Shown piece after piece: positions 1 to 11,104 of a DNA stretch of 64,000 bases (position 1 is its first letter; the number at the start of each line of letters is the position of its first letter). This DNA is from Epiperipatus broadwayi. Taxonomy: Eukaryota > Onychophora > Udeonychophora > Euonychophora > Peripatidae. The notes beneath the pieces are model-generated. The model searched no databases and was not told the DNA's origin. It saw only the letters and a list, made by a program, of their open reading frames with translations. The stretch spans positions 124,001 to 188,000 of the forward strand of contig JAQFVV010013078.1 in NCBI GenBank assembly GCA_028023455.1, written 5' to 3'. The translations under genes and the position numbers were made by a program.

Positions 1-191
1 ATTTCAAAATCTTCCCATTTAATGGCATTAGGATATCTCTCTACAAAAAAACAATAATAGTCAAACATTACCATTGAATAAATATTTTTCAGTGTCGTAA
101 TAAATATCAACAATTTCTCTCACTTTTTTTTTCTCATTCATATTCATGAGTATAGTTAATTTTATCTAGTATATAAACATTTGAATACATA
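1..191. other. AT-rich DNA, no gene seen
   Basis: AT-rich sequence with T-runs. I see no coding potential or recognisable repeat before the poly-T tract that begins the first SINE. Confidence 0.6.
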
Positions 192-291
192 GTTTTTTTT
201 TTTTTATATGTCAAAGCGTCGGTCGGGAAGCGAACTCCAGGACAACTGCGTGTAAGGTAGCCGTTCTAACCACTCAGCCACCAACGCTTGA
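192..291 (-). mobile_element. tRNA-derived SINE, copy 1
   Basis: Minus-strand copy of a ~100-bp SINE found five times in the window. Read on the minus strand it starts near 291 (TCAAGCGTTGGTGG), carries an A-box-like start and a B-box-like GAGTTCGCTTCCC segment, and ends in a poly-A tail, seen as the T-run at 192-205. It is the most divergent of the five and lacks part of the segment before the tail. I could not find clear target-site duplications. The Pol III promoter assignment rests on box similarity and on the better copies at 12.36 and 57.88 kb. Confidence 0.65.
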
Positions 292-558
292 TCAAAAGTT
301 TTATAGTTGTTACATTAATGTATTATTATTTTTAAAAAATCAATTCAATATAATATTAAGTTTTAGTGAAGATCCCTCCTCCCCTTCCATATTTGTAATT
401 ATAATTAATGATGCTTAAAAAAATTCAAGAATTAATATAATTAGAAAGTAATAAAATTAGTCACAATGCAAATATTCGACACTGTCTTTGCAAAGCGTCA
501 CATTCGAATAAGAAATGATGAATTTTATAATTTTATGGATTTCTTATCATCATCATCA

Positions 559-996
559 TCAACCATTATCAATCCACTGCAGAATGAAGGTCTCTCCAAG
601 TTTAATCCATCTTCTCCGATCTTTAGCTTCTCTTTTCCACAACACCCCTGCACATTTTCTTATTTCATCCATCCATCTCACATGTGGTCTCTTTCTGGGT
701 CTTTTACAATCTCTTGGAATCCAGTTTAAAATTTCAATTGTCCATCTATTATCATTTCTTCTAGCAATATGTCCAGCCCAACTCCATTTCAATCTTTTAA
801 TTTTTTCAATAAGGTCAGTAACACCTGTTTGTTGTCTTACCCATACATTGTGTTTTCGATCTCTTCTTGTTACTCCCAACATACATCTCTCCATACTCCT
901 TTGAGTGGTCTGAAGTCTCTGTATTGTTCTTTTATTAAGTGTCCAAGTCTCAGATCCATAAGTAAGAACTGGTAAAACACATTTGTTAAAAACCAT
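559..996 (-). pseudogene. RTE C-terminal domain (copy A)
   Basis: Continuation of the same protein in a shifted frame: VLPVLTYGSETWTLNKR, then QRSMERCMLGVTRRDR, and a Trp/Arg-rich tail with WAGHIARR, RPHVRWMDEIRK and RRRWIKLGETFILQW. This block is characteristic of RTE-like polyproteins. The stop lies just before the GAT-repeat tail, so only a very short 3' UTR exists. Confidence 0.85.
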
Positions 997-2140
997 TCTT
1001 TTTCAAACACATAGGCATATTTCCTTTTAGTATCAAGTTATTTCTACCAAAAGCACTCCAACCAAGTTTAATTCTATGATTAATTTCCTCCATTATGTTT
1101 CCATCTGTATTAATAATCTGACCTAGGTATTTGTAACTGTTAACTTCTTCTAATTCTTCATAATCAATCTTTATTTTCATATTTTGAGCAAATCGATTAA
1201 ACATTACTTTAGTCTTTTTAACATTTATCTTTAGTCCTACTTTTCTACTTTCATCTGCTAACTCCTGCAACATTTCCTGCAGCTCTGAAGCATTATTTGC
1301 AAAAACAACTACATCATCTGCAAAATCTAAATGACTTAAATACTCTCCATTTACTTTCATTCCTTTAGTTTCCCATTTTAATCCACAAAATACTTCTTGC
1401 AGTACTGCTGTAAAAAGTTTTGGAGATATGGAGTCACCCTGTCTTACACCTTTCTCAATGTTGATTTTTCCAGTATCATTATGTAATCTAATTGTTGCTG
1501 TTGCATTTTTATAAATATTCTTTAAAATATGACAATATCCTGGATCTATACCTTGATGATCCAATGCTTTAATCACTGAAGAAATGTGTATAGAATCGAA
1601 TGCCTTTTCATAATCTACAAATCCAAAACATAATGACAACTCATATTCATTTGTCCTTTCTATGACTTCTCTCAATACCTGGATATGATCTATTGTACTA
1701 AAACCACTTTTAAATCCAGCTTGTTCTCTTGATTGGTGGAAATCCAAAGTTCTCTGTAGACGAGTTGTAATTATCTTGGTAAAAATTTTATATAAAACTG
1801 ATAAAAGGCTGATAGGTCTGTAATTTCTAATATCTTCTTTATCACCTTTTTTAAATATTAATATTATTACTGCATTCTTCCAATCTTCCAGTACATCTTT
1901 ATCATTTAGACATTTGGTATATAACTTTGCTAAAATTGTGTCTATTTCTTCACCTCCTTCTTTTAATATATCAATTATAATTCCATCATTTCCTGGAGCC
2001 TTTCCTTTCTTCATACATTTAATTGCATGTCTCACTTCTTCATTTAAAATTCTGGGCAATTCGGAAGATGTAATAGATATAGGAGATACTTGTTCTTTAT
2101 TACTATATAATTCTTGATAAAAATCTTCTACCAATTTCAT
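986..2140 (-). pseudogene. RTE reverse transcriptase domain (copy A)
   Basis: A 384-residue open segment holding the reverse transcriptase core: KGKAPGNDGI, the FKKGDKEDIRNYRPISLL block, the QAGFKSGFSTIDHI block, FVDYEKAFDSI with the first catalytic Asp, the GVRQGDSISPKLF turn, and the catalytic FADDVVVF box. It ends in YLGQIINTDGNI and MPMCLKK. All palm motifs are present, so the domain is recent. Reading is lost at about 990 through a one-base change next to the AAAGAATGG sequence, after which the C-terminal part continues in another frame. Confidence 0.9.
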
Positions 2141-3373
2141 GATGTCATCTTTCTTTTAGTAATAATTCCATCTTTTTTTCTTATTGCAGATATAAATTTC
2201 CTACCAATACCAAAATGTTGTTTAACATTCTTGAGACTTTTATTTTCTTCTACAGCTTTCCTTGCTATTTCACAGTTATACTTTCTTATATCATTTTCAA
2301 CTCTTCTCCGTACCATTTTACAAAATTCGAGATATTCAATTCTTTTTAATACATCATTTTTGTATATCTTCATATTCCTTCTTTTCTTCATAAATTCTCT
2401 AGTCTCAGTAGAAATTTTATTAGTCAATTGCTGCTTTTTTCTACCAGCTATCTTTGTTGCAGTTTTTAAAAGTGTATCAGTTATTTTCATATTAATTTCA
2501 TTCAAATCTGAATCATGTTCAAAATCTCCTAACACTTGAAACCTATTTGTAAGTTCTAATTTAAATTCATTAGAATGTTTCTGAAGATTAGGAATATCAA
2601 CTGTAAATATTGTTTTTCTCAATAATTTTTGTCTCTCTAGTTTTACATTAACACGTAACTTACACCTTACTAATCGATGATCACTTCCTGTGTTAAATTT
2701 ATTAAGAACATTACAATCTTGAAATATGTATTTCCTGTTAGTCAAAATATAATCCAATTCTGCTGTACCTTCATTTGGATGCTTCCATGTCCATTTCCTT
2801 TTAACATTTTTCTCAAAAAATGAATTCATAATATAAAGTTTTTCTTTTTCTGCAAACTCCACAAGTCTATGTCCTCTCTCATTTCTATTACCATAACCAA
2901 AATTACCTACAGCAATTTCATCTTTCATTTGTCTACCAATTCTAGCATTAAAGTCTCCCATAACAATTTTAAAATGTTGTTTACTCTGATCAAAAGCCTT
3001 TTGTACATCCATATAAAAATCTTCTACTACTTCATCACTATGAGAACTTGTTGGGGCATAAACCTGAATTATCTGCATTTGGTATCTGCTATTAAGTTGT
3101 ATAACTAATCTTGCAACTCTGTCCGATACACCATCAATCTCCACAATATTGTTCTTCCACTTTTATTTATAATGAATCCTACTCCACTTGTATTTCCAAT
3201 ATGTGTGCCTTTATAATAGAGTATATGTCCACTTTTTAAATCAATTGTTTCTTCACCTTTTCTTCTAACTTCACAAAGTCCAATAATGTCCCATTTAATA
3301 TAAGACAATTCTTCTTCTAATTCTTGCAATCTTCCTTCACTTGAAAGTGATCTGCAGTTGTAAGTACCTAAGA
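2137..3373 (-). pseudogene. RTE endonuclease domain, frameshifted (copy A)
   Basis: N-terminal endonuclease of the LINE, which in this family nicks the target DNA to prime reverse transcription. It begins with GTYNCRSL at about 3369, continues through the CEVRRKGEE motif, then shifts frame near 3160, where one A is missing from an A-run compared with copy B. The second segment (2137-3144) contains QVYAPTSSHSD, the catalytic GDFNARIG, the LDYILTNRK segment and the TGSDHRLV motif expected of exonuclease/endonuclease/phosphatase-fold enzymes. A basic linker follows. A second one-base loss near 2145 breaks the join to the reverse transcriptase. No in-frame ATG lies inside the part shared with copy B, so the true start is unresolved. 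Confidence 0.85.
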
Positions 3374-3980
3374 ATAGAGAACATTTAATTTTCTTTGACT
3401 TAAAAAAGTGGAATATAATAGTCATTCATAAGATAGTTTTATTTGATCATTCAAAAAAAAAAAGATAAGAGTGAAAAAAAAGGGGGCTGAGGGGGTACTC
3501 TCATTTATTAACAGAAAATAAAGCTAATATAAAAAAATTAATTATTTTTAAATAAAAAATCTTTTTTAAAAAAGTCTTTAATTATTATAGTTTATCTATG
3601 TTTTGTTAATTATTCTTGCTGTTAATTAATGTATCATTTTAAAAATAAAATTATATTAGCATTTTAATAGTAATCAATATTGAATGTTATAATTTTTTTG
3701 AGTAAAGATTGACTAATTGACATTGATAATGTCAAATGTTTTGTCATTCATTTAATCACAATATCTAAATAATTCTTTAAAACTGTTTTGATCGAGATAC
3801 TGTGAGAAGTTGCAGGTGTCTATGATAAATACAAACTTAAGGTATCACATGATAATTTTTACTTGATAACTCTCTATTATTATAATTCTGTTAAAGATTG
3901 TTTTCATCTGTATTAAAATGTTTTCTTCAAAGTTTTATAATGGTATTTTTATTAATGAGGTATGCCTTTATAAAAGTTGT
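3374..3980. other. AT-rich intergenic DNA
   Basis: No gene recognised. A short A-rich/G-rich stretch occurs near 3450-3495; otherwise it is A/T-runs with stop codons in all frames. Confidence 0.6.
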
Positions 3981-4086
3981 CTTTTTTTTCTCATGTGTCA
4001 TAACATCAGCCGGGAAGCGAACCCTCTAACCTGGCACAACTGCTTGTAAAGCAGCTGTCACTGACCTCTCGACCACCAATGCTTGA
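3981..4086 (-). mobile_element. tRNA-derived SINE, copy 2
   Basis: Minus-strand SINE copy. The poly-T at the left is its A-tail; then come the complement of the ACACATGAGAAA 3' end, the B-box region (GGGTTCGCTTCCC on the minus strand) and the A-box region ending at the AGCATTGGTGG 5' end. It differs at few positions from the copy at 12.36 kb. Target-site duplications are not clear. Confidence 0.8.
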
Positions 4087-5109
4087 CTTTCTATCATTTT
4101 TATTAGAAAACACACTTTTGGACATTTGTTAAGATTTTAGGAAGATAACAATTTTTTAGCTTTTCTGTTAAGATATTTTTGACTAGATCTTTGGAAAGTA
4201 ATTTGTAGATTATACTAAACAGAACACCACATGATATTACCTGCCTATTTTTGATATCTGCATTATTTTCAGTAGTTCACTCTATTTTTTATCTCCAGAG
4301 CCATCTATTGTAAGAGTGAATAATAAAATAATATTACATTGTAGGGTATAAATAAAATCCTCAAACGAGTTTCTGGCTATGACCTTCTTAGTGAAGTATA
4401 TTGTCTTTATTGAAGAATGTTAATAATTAGATATTAGATTAAAGATTTTAATACACTACAACATACATTATTTCATTAATTATTTATACAGAGATATAAG
4501 GAATACTGGAGCAAATTAAATAGAATGAAGCACAGCTCTTAATGCTTCAGATCTGAGAGATATAAGAAAATATTTGTCGTAAACTATATCAGATAAATAC
4601 CATCATGATCATGGTTACCTCTGCATTTAGATATCAGTAATATTGAACCATAATATTTAAGCCATTAGTTTGGTTATAACATGTGTTTCATAAGGATGTG
4701 TGATATTCAATGTTAAATTGTACAGAAAGTCCAAAGTCAGACAGTGGATGTAGTTGTGAAAATAATTTTTAGATTGTATCAGAATAAATAAAAAAAACAT
4801 GCATTTTGTATATAAATACAATAAAGGAAAATATGTAATGTTTTTATTTTCACTATTAAAAGTTATCTCTCATATATACACAATCTGTGGTGCAATTTTT
4901 TGGACTATGACTTCTGCAAAATTAATACAGATTATTTTATATTACAAAAACTTTAATAGTATTATATCACATGGGATAATAATGCTTTTTATATATGTAT
5001 GATAAATTCTGTGACAATAATCAGTTTGAGATTACTAGACAATAGGATATTATAATTAAAAAATAATACCCAATCTTCATCAATAGTAGATTAACGTTAT
5101 TCTCATCAT
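4087..5109. other. AT-rich intergenic DNA
   Basis: No gene, RNA or element recognised; short chance open frames only. Confidence 0.6.
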
Positions 5110-5120
5110 TAATACAATTT

Positions 5121-5226
5121 TTCTTTCTTTCATGTGTCAAAACATCAGCTGGGAAGCGAACCTGCAAACCCAGGACAACTACCTGTAAGGCAGGTGTACT
5201 GAGCACTGGAACCATGAATGCTTGAC
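5121..5226 (-). mobile_element. tRNA-derived SINE, copy 3, with target-site duplication
   Basis: Minus-strand SINE copy, diverged in its middle. It is flanked by direct repeats TAATACAATTT at 5110-5120 and 5227-5237, which fix both ends and show LINE-type target-primed insertion. Its tail is a short, T/C-interrupted poly-T on the plus strand. Confidence 0.82.
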
Positions 5227-5237
5227 TAATACAATTT

Positions 5238-6129
5238 ATGCTAACATTTTTGTATAAAGAGCACATTATATATATAATGAGCTCATTTTATCATTAAGAA
5301 GCATAAAATTTTTTTTAGATTAACATCTTTACATAACTTTTTTCAATTCTTCTACATAGAGATTATTCCTTAGTAAGCATATTAATTTTGCAAACTGTGA
5401 TAAGAAGTGTAATATTATAAGAGGTAATCCATTGATTGTGTTCGATTAATGCTATTTAAATAATCTTGAGAAATATTATTAATAACATAATTCATAATTG
5501 TGGCAATGGATAATTTACCACAATTCCATTTCACATATAACTTTTATAATTTCCGCTCTGCCTAAATTGTAAAAACAAATAATAAGCCTTCTCCGTTTTC
5601 ATTATTATCAATCCTTTTAAGATCCAAACAAATTATATTGTTTTTTATTTAAGGCATTTCAATAATTTAAATAATTATTTGTAATGACAATTTTTTGTTT
5701 TTCCAATTTTTTTTTCTATTTTATCTGTATATTATTATTATTTTTGAACAAACAAGTAACAATTTTGAAAATTACTGAATTTAATTACCACTATTGCTTT
5801 CTGCAGCTGCAGAAAGGAGTTTGCTATTAAATGAAAGGAGACACTTTGATTTCTCTTGGAGGCCTTAAAGAAATTGAGCAGGGAAAATTCCTAATGTCCT
5901 CTCAATATGTTCTTGTCATTGCAGCTGTTATTACTATGTGATTATTCATATAGTATATGAACATGGATGGGCTGCTCACCAACATGCATTAGCCAGTGTG
6001 GTGTTTATTGGCTTTTTACCTCTGACTTTAAGATCAAAAAACACCATGATCTTTCTTCTCAGTTGCCTGATAAAGCAGAATGAATGTTTGTGTAAATGAT
6101 AATTATTTTTCCAATAGATATATACAATT
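5238..6129. other. AT-rich intergenic DNA with a perfect palindrome
   Basis: No gene recognised. It contains a 20-bp perfect palindrome at 5797-5816 centred on CTGCAGCTGCAG. Confidence 0.55.
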
Positions 6130-6606
6130 ATGACAGACAAAAATAAATCATGGCCCTTATTCCCAGGAGGCTGTAAAGTCACCAACCAAGGCAGCGGTTG
6201 GTGGCTGAAGGTGGAGGGTGCTAAGAATCCCCTGATTGCGGACCCAGGCTGCCATTTGATGATGACTTTTTATTTAGGTACTTACAACTGCAGATCACTT
6301 TCAAGTGAAGGAAGATTGCAAGAATTAGAAGAACTGTCTTATATTAAATGGGACATTATTGGACTTTGTGAAGTTAGAAGAAAAGGTGAAGAGACAATTG
6401 ATTTAAAAAGTGGACATGTACTCTATTATAAAGGCACAAATATTGGAAATACAAGTGGAGTAGGATTCATTATAAATAAAAAGTGGAAGAACAACATTGT
6501 GGAGATTGATGGTGTATTGGACAGAGTGGCAAGATTAGTTATACAACTTAATAGCAGATACCAAATGCAGATAATTCAGGTTTATGCACCCAACAAGTTC
6601 TCATAG
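6130..6606 (+). pseudogene. RTE N-terminal endonuclease segment (copy B)
   Basis: A 158-codon open stretch starting at an ATG at 6130. The first ~45 residues come from the GC-richer leader and have no counterpart in copy A; from GTYNCRSL on it is the endonuclease N-terminus, through LCEVRRKGEETIDLK and GVGFIIN. It stops after QVYAP because one extra base in a C-run near 6588 changes frame; copy A has the uninterrupted reading QVYAPTSSHSD there. Whether the 6130 ATG is the natural start cannot be decided from two copies. Confidence 0.75.
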
Positions 6607-8773
6607 TGATGAAGTAGTAGAAGATTTTTATATGGATGTACAAAAGGCTTTTGATCAGAGTAAACAACATTTTAAAATTGTTATGGGAGACTTTAATGCT
6701 AGAATTGGTAAACAAATGAAAGATGAAAGTGCTGTAGGTAATTTTGGTTATGGTAATAGAAATGAGAGAGGACATAGACTTGTGGAGTTTGCAGAAAAAG
6801 AAAAACTTTATATTATGAATTCTTTTTTTGAAAAAAATGTTAAAAGGAAATGGACATGGAAGCATCCAAATGAAGGTACAGCAGAATTGGATTATATTTT
6901 GACTAACAGAAAATACATATTTCAAGATTGTAATGTTCTTAATAAATTTAACACAGGAAGTGATCATCGATTAGTAAGATGTAAGATATGTGTTAATGCA
7001 AAACTAGAGAGACAAAAATTATTAAGAAAAACAATATTTACAGTTGATATTTCTAATCTTCAGAAACATTCTAATGAATTTAAATTAGAACTTACAAATC
7101 GGTTTCAAGTATTAGTAGATTTTGAACATGATTCAGATTTGAATGAAATTAATATGAAAATAACTGATACACTTTTAAAAACTGCAACAAAGATAGCTGG
7201 TAGAAAAAAGCAGCAATTGACCAATAAAATTTCTACTGAGACTAGAGAATTTATGAAGAAAAGAAGGAATATGAAGATATACAAAAATGATGCATTAAAA
7301 AGGATTGAATATCTTGAATTTTGTAAAATGGTGCGGAAAAGAGTTGAAAATGATATAAGAAAGTATAACTGTGAACTAGCAAGGAAAGCTGTAGAAGAAA
7401 ATAAAAGTCTCAAGAGTGTAAAACAACATTTTGGTATTGGTAGGAAATTTATATCTGCAATAAGAAAAAAAGATGGAATTATTACTAAAAAGAGAGATGA
7501 CATCATGAAATGGGTAGAAGACTTTTATCAAGAATTATATAGTAATAAAGAACAAGTACCTCCTATATCTATTATATCTTCCGAATTGCCCAGAATTTTA
7601 AATGAAGAAGTGAGACATGCAATTAAATGTATGAAGAAAGGAAAGGCTCCAGGTAATGATGGAATTATAATTGATATATTAAAAGAAGCAGGTGAAGAAA
7701 TAGAATTTTTTTTAGCAAAGTTATATACCAAATGTCTAAATGATAAAGATGTACCAGATGATTGGAAGAATGCAGTATTAATATTAATATTTAAAAAAGG
7801 TGATAAAGAAGATATTAGAAATTACAGACCTATCAGCCTTTTATCAGTTTTATACAAAATTTTTACCAAGATAATTACAACTTGTCTACAGAGAACATTG
7901 GATTTCCACCAACCAAGAGAACAAGCTGGATTTAAAAGTGGTTTTAGTACAGTAGATCATATCCAGGTATTGAGAGAAGTTATAGAAAGGACAAATGAAT
8001 ATGAGTTGCCATTATGCTTTGGATTTGTAGATTATGAAAAGGCATTTGATTCTATAAACATTTCTTCAGTGATTAAAGCATTGGATCATCAAGGTATAGA
8101 TCCAGGATATTGTCATATTTTAAAGAATATTTATAAAAATGCAACAGCAACAATTAGATTACATAATGATACTGGGAAAGTCAACATTGAGAAGGGTGTA
8201 AGACAGGGTGACTCCATATCTCCAAAACTTTTTACAGCAGTGCTGCAAGAAGTATTTTGTGGATTAAAATGGGAAGCTAAAGGAGTGAAAGTAAATGGAG
8301 ATTATTTAAGTCATTTAGATTTTGCAGATGATGTAGTTGTTTTTGCAAATAATGCTTTAGAGCTGCAGGAAATGTTGCAGGAGTTATCAGATGAAAGTAG
8401 GAAAGTAGGACTAAAGATAAATGTTAAAAAGACTAAAGTAATGTTTAATGGATTTTCTCAAAATATGAAAATAAAGATTGATTATGATGAGTTAGAAGAA
8501 GTTAACAGTTACAAATACCTTGGTCAGATTATTAATACAGATGGAAACATAATGGATGAAATTAATCATAGAATTAAACTTGGTTGGAGTGCTTTTGGTA
8601 GAAATAACTTGATACTAAAAGGAAATATGCCTATGTGTTTGAAAAGGAAGTTTTTAATAAATGTGTTTTACCAGTTCTTACTTATGGATCTGAGACTTGG
8701 ACACTTAATAGAAGAGCAATACAGAGACTTCAGACCACTCAAAGAAGTATGGAGAGATGCATGTTGGGAGTAA
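6584..8773 (+). pseudogene. RTE endonuclease/reverse transcriptase polyprotein (copy B)
   Basis: A 729-residue open frame. Endonuclease motifs: GDFNA at residues 35-39, LDYIL at 102-106, SDHR at 126-129. A Lys/Arg-rich linker spans roughly residues 190-310. Reverse transcriptase motifs: APGNDGI, NYRPISLL, QAGFKSGFSTVDHI, DYEKAFDSI, GVRQGDSISPKLF, and the catalytic FADD at residues 580-583 (nt 8321-8332). The last ~45 residues are out of frame because one A is missing near 8648; the proper C-terminus runs on at 8635-9078. Such proteins nick genomic DNA and copy the element RNA at the nick. Enzymatic residues look intact, so loss of function is due to frame breaks. Confidence 0.92.
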
Positions 8774-9078
8774 CAAGAAGAGATCAAAAACGCAATATAT
8801 GGGTAAGAGAACAAACAGGTGTTACTGACCTCATTGAAAAAATTAAAAGACGTGGAGTTGGGCTGGACATATTGCTAGAAGAGATGATAATAGGGACAAT
8901 TGAAATCTTAAACTGGATTCCAAGAGATTTTAAAAGATCAAGAAAGAGACCACATGTGAGATGGATGGATGAAATAAGAAAGTATGCAGGGGTGATATGG
9001 AGAAGTAAAGCTAAAGATCGGAGAAGATGGATTGAACTTGGAGAGACCTTCATCCTGCAATGGTTTGATAATGGTTGA
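8635..9078 (+). pseudogene. RTE C-terminal domain (copy B)
   Basis: Same block as the C-terminal part of copy A: VLPVLTYGSETWTLNRR, QRSMERCMLGVTRRDQ, RPHVRWMDEIRK, RRRWIELGETFILQW. Around 8850-8900 two compensating indels replace the WAGHIARR segment of copy A with unrelated residues. It ends at a stop just before the GAT tail. Confidence 0.85.
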
Positions 9079-9095
9079 TGATGATGATGATTGCT

Positions 9096-10709
9096 TTCCG
9101 CCTGCAATTTGCTGTATACTTTTTACTGGATGATATATATGATTCCTTGACAATCAAGAATTTTCTACATAGAATGCTACACGAATAGAAACTTTTTAGT
9201 CAAATTTAAACATTTCTCACAGTAATATCTCATCTATTTTTTCTATCGATTATCACCTTCCAATCTACTAATACCAAATCACCCTGTCAACACCAACACG
9301 TTCTGTTTTTTCTTTATGTCAGTTTAATAAAAGTTTGTTTTAGTTTATACTGTCCCGCCCTCTAGGAATTGTTAGAATAACAATATTTTAGATATATTGT
9401 TTATTTTTTCCTTTAGTCGATAATGAAATTGCATAATGTAAAGTCAAATACTAATTATTGATCATTTTCAACAACAATAAATTTCTTTTGGCAATTAATG
9501 CTAAAATTTTTATTTATTAAAATATTTTGATTTCAACAATTTAAACATATTGTTAAAAAAAAAAAAAAAAAAAGCACTGTTCCGGAAGACATTTGTTTTT
9601 AATTATCAAGTAAATTAATTATATATAAAATTTATTGCTTAAATGATTACAAATTCAAGCTTTGAATTAATTTTTAATTTTAAGAAAAAAAACTTCAAAT
9701 AAAATTATAGGAAATTAATAAATAGTAGAAGAGATAAATCATTAGAGAAATACTTATTGCAAGCTATTTTGAATCGTCTGATTATAAACACAACTCTCTA
9801 TACCATTTAAAGGCAAATCTCAAATTATTCACTTGTTATTCACGAATTTTCATGATAAACTGCATATTTTAAAAAAGGGCCTTATAGCGAAACAAAATCA
9901 TGTCCACCTTTCATGCCTGTCTTCTGTTTGAATCTGGATCAAGTAAACTTAGAAACTGAAACTGATTTATATTTTGTTTTCAGAATAGCCAATCCAAATA
10001 ATTATCCAATATTGGCAATAAATAAATATTTAACTCATATTAGTCAGAGAGTCAAAGTTGAATAAATAAACTACCCCAATTTCAAATTAATAGACGAATC
10101 TTCATCTTTGAAAAGCTATTGGAGAGAACTTTTACTTGTAGGGGCTATTTAAAAGATATTTTATTTTAATCTCTATATATAAAACATGCTATATAAACAA
10201 TAGAAAATAATATATACACTGATCCTAAAGGCAAAAATTATTCGCAAGTTCATACATAGTGAGGGAGAATGGTCTGAATATTCTGATGGATGGTTGAGAT
10301 AGGGTAGAGGTGATGTGAGAAATGCAATGATAAAATTTAAAAAATAAAAACAACTTGTATATTCTGTAAATACATATTTGTATAATTTTTCTGTATATAA
10401 TAAATTTATTTTATAGTAAAAACAATTTCAAATTGATTACCTTCTAGACCAAGTTCCAAAATGAAGATCATGCCAATCGAAAAAGTTATCAAATTAACAC
10501 AGTGTCGAATTGGAAAGATATATATGTAAAAAAAGCCGGGGGGGGGGAAGTATTATACAACTATATGCAAAAAATATAAAAAGTTATCTTCATTTGTAGA
10601 TAATTGATTGTATATGACATTTTTTAATTTAAAAATAGATCTAAATAATTAAATTTATTCTATTGTGATAGTTTTAATATTGGGATTTCACTTTATTGAT
10701 GAAATTGAC
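9096..10709. other. AT-rich intergenic DNA
   Basis: No gene recognised. It includes a ~19-base poly-A tract at 9555-9573 and a 10-base G-run near 10539. Confidence 0.55.
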
Positions 10710-10723
10710 CATAATCATCTTTA

Positions 10724-11090
10724 TAATTACATTCATATCGGCCTTTCAAGCCAATTGTGCAAATGCTTTGCGAGTGTTAAATAATAAATGAATACCCTCT
10801 GACCAATACAAGATATAGAATTTATGCAGGAATAAAAAGAATCCTCTTATTTCTACGACTCACATATTTATATATGAGCAAATCTGAAGTACTGGCACAG
10901 AAGGTGTGACAATATAACAAGGAATAAGAGGATTCTTTTTATTCCTGCATAAATTCTATATCTTGTATTGGTCAGAGGGTATTCATTTATTATTTAACAC
11001 TTGCAAAGTGTTTGCACAATTGGCTTGAAAGGCCGATATGAATGTAATTACAAATTGTATACAGACGCTATAAAAATAAATGCTTATTTA
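10724..11090. mobile_element. Fold-back element R with 14-bp target-site duplication
   Basis: Two ~128-bp arms, 10724-10852 and 10922-11051, are near-perfect inverted copies around a ~70-bp loop. Past the right arm lies a ~40-bp unpaired A-rich tail. The whole is flanked by the direct repeat CATAATCATCTTTA at 10710-10723 and 11091-11104. The duplication length and one-sided tail fit target-primed retrotransposition of an inverted dimer better than DNA-transposon insertion. There is no ORF and no hammerhead core. Confidence 0.85.
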
Positions 11091-11104
11091 CATAATCATC
11101 TTTA

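Larger units (their letters stand above)
545..3373 (-). mobile_element. RTE-like LINE, copy A
   Basis: Non-LTR retrotransposon on the minus strand. Three broken reading segments follow one another from an apurinic-type endonuclease to a reverse transcriptase and a C-terminal domain, and the element ends in a TGATGATGATGAT tail at 545-558, a short tandem 3' tail typical of the RTE group. It is close in sequence to copy B (6277-9095) over its whole length, but in opposite orientation, so the two form a ~2.8-kb inverted pair. Homology with copy B stops abruptly at the 5' side in TTAGGTAC (about 3372). No target-site duplication was obvious. It is inactivated by several single-base indels. Confidence 0.9.
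6130..9095 (+). mobile_element. RTE-like LINE, copy B (most complete)
   Basis: Plus-strand sister of copy A. The shared body begins at about 6277 (GTACTTACAACTGC) and ends in a TGATGATGATGATG tail at about 9076-9091. Upstream, 6165-6270 is clearly GC-richer than the surroundings and reads in frame into the endonuclease, so it may be this copy's true 5' leader. It holds one long 729-codon open frame (6584-8773) covering most of the endonuclease and the whole reverse transcriptase, but is broken by one extra base near 6588, one missing base near 8648 and further small indels near 8850. It is therefore a young but dead copy. Confidence 0.92.
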
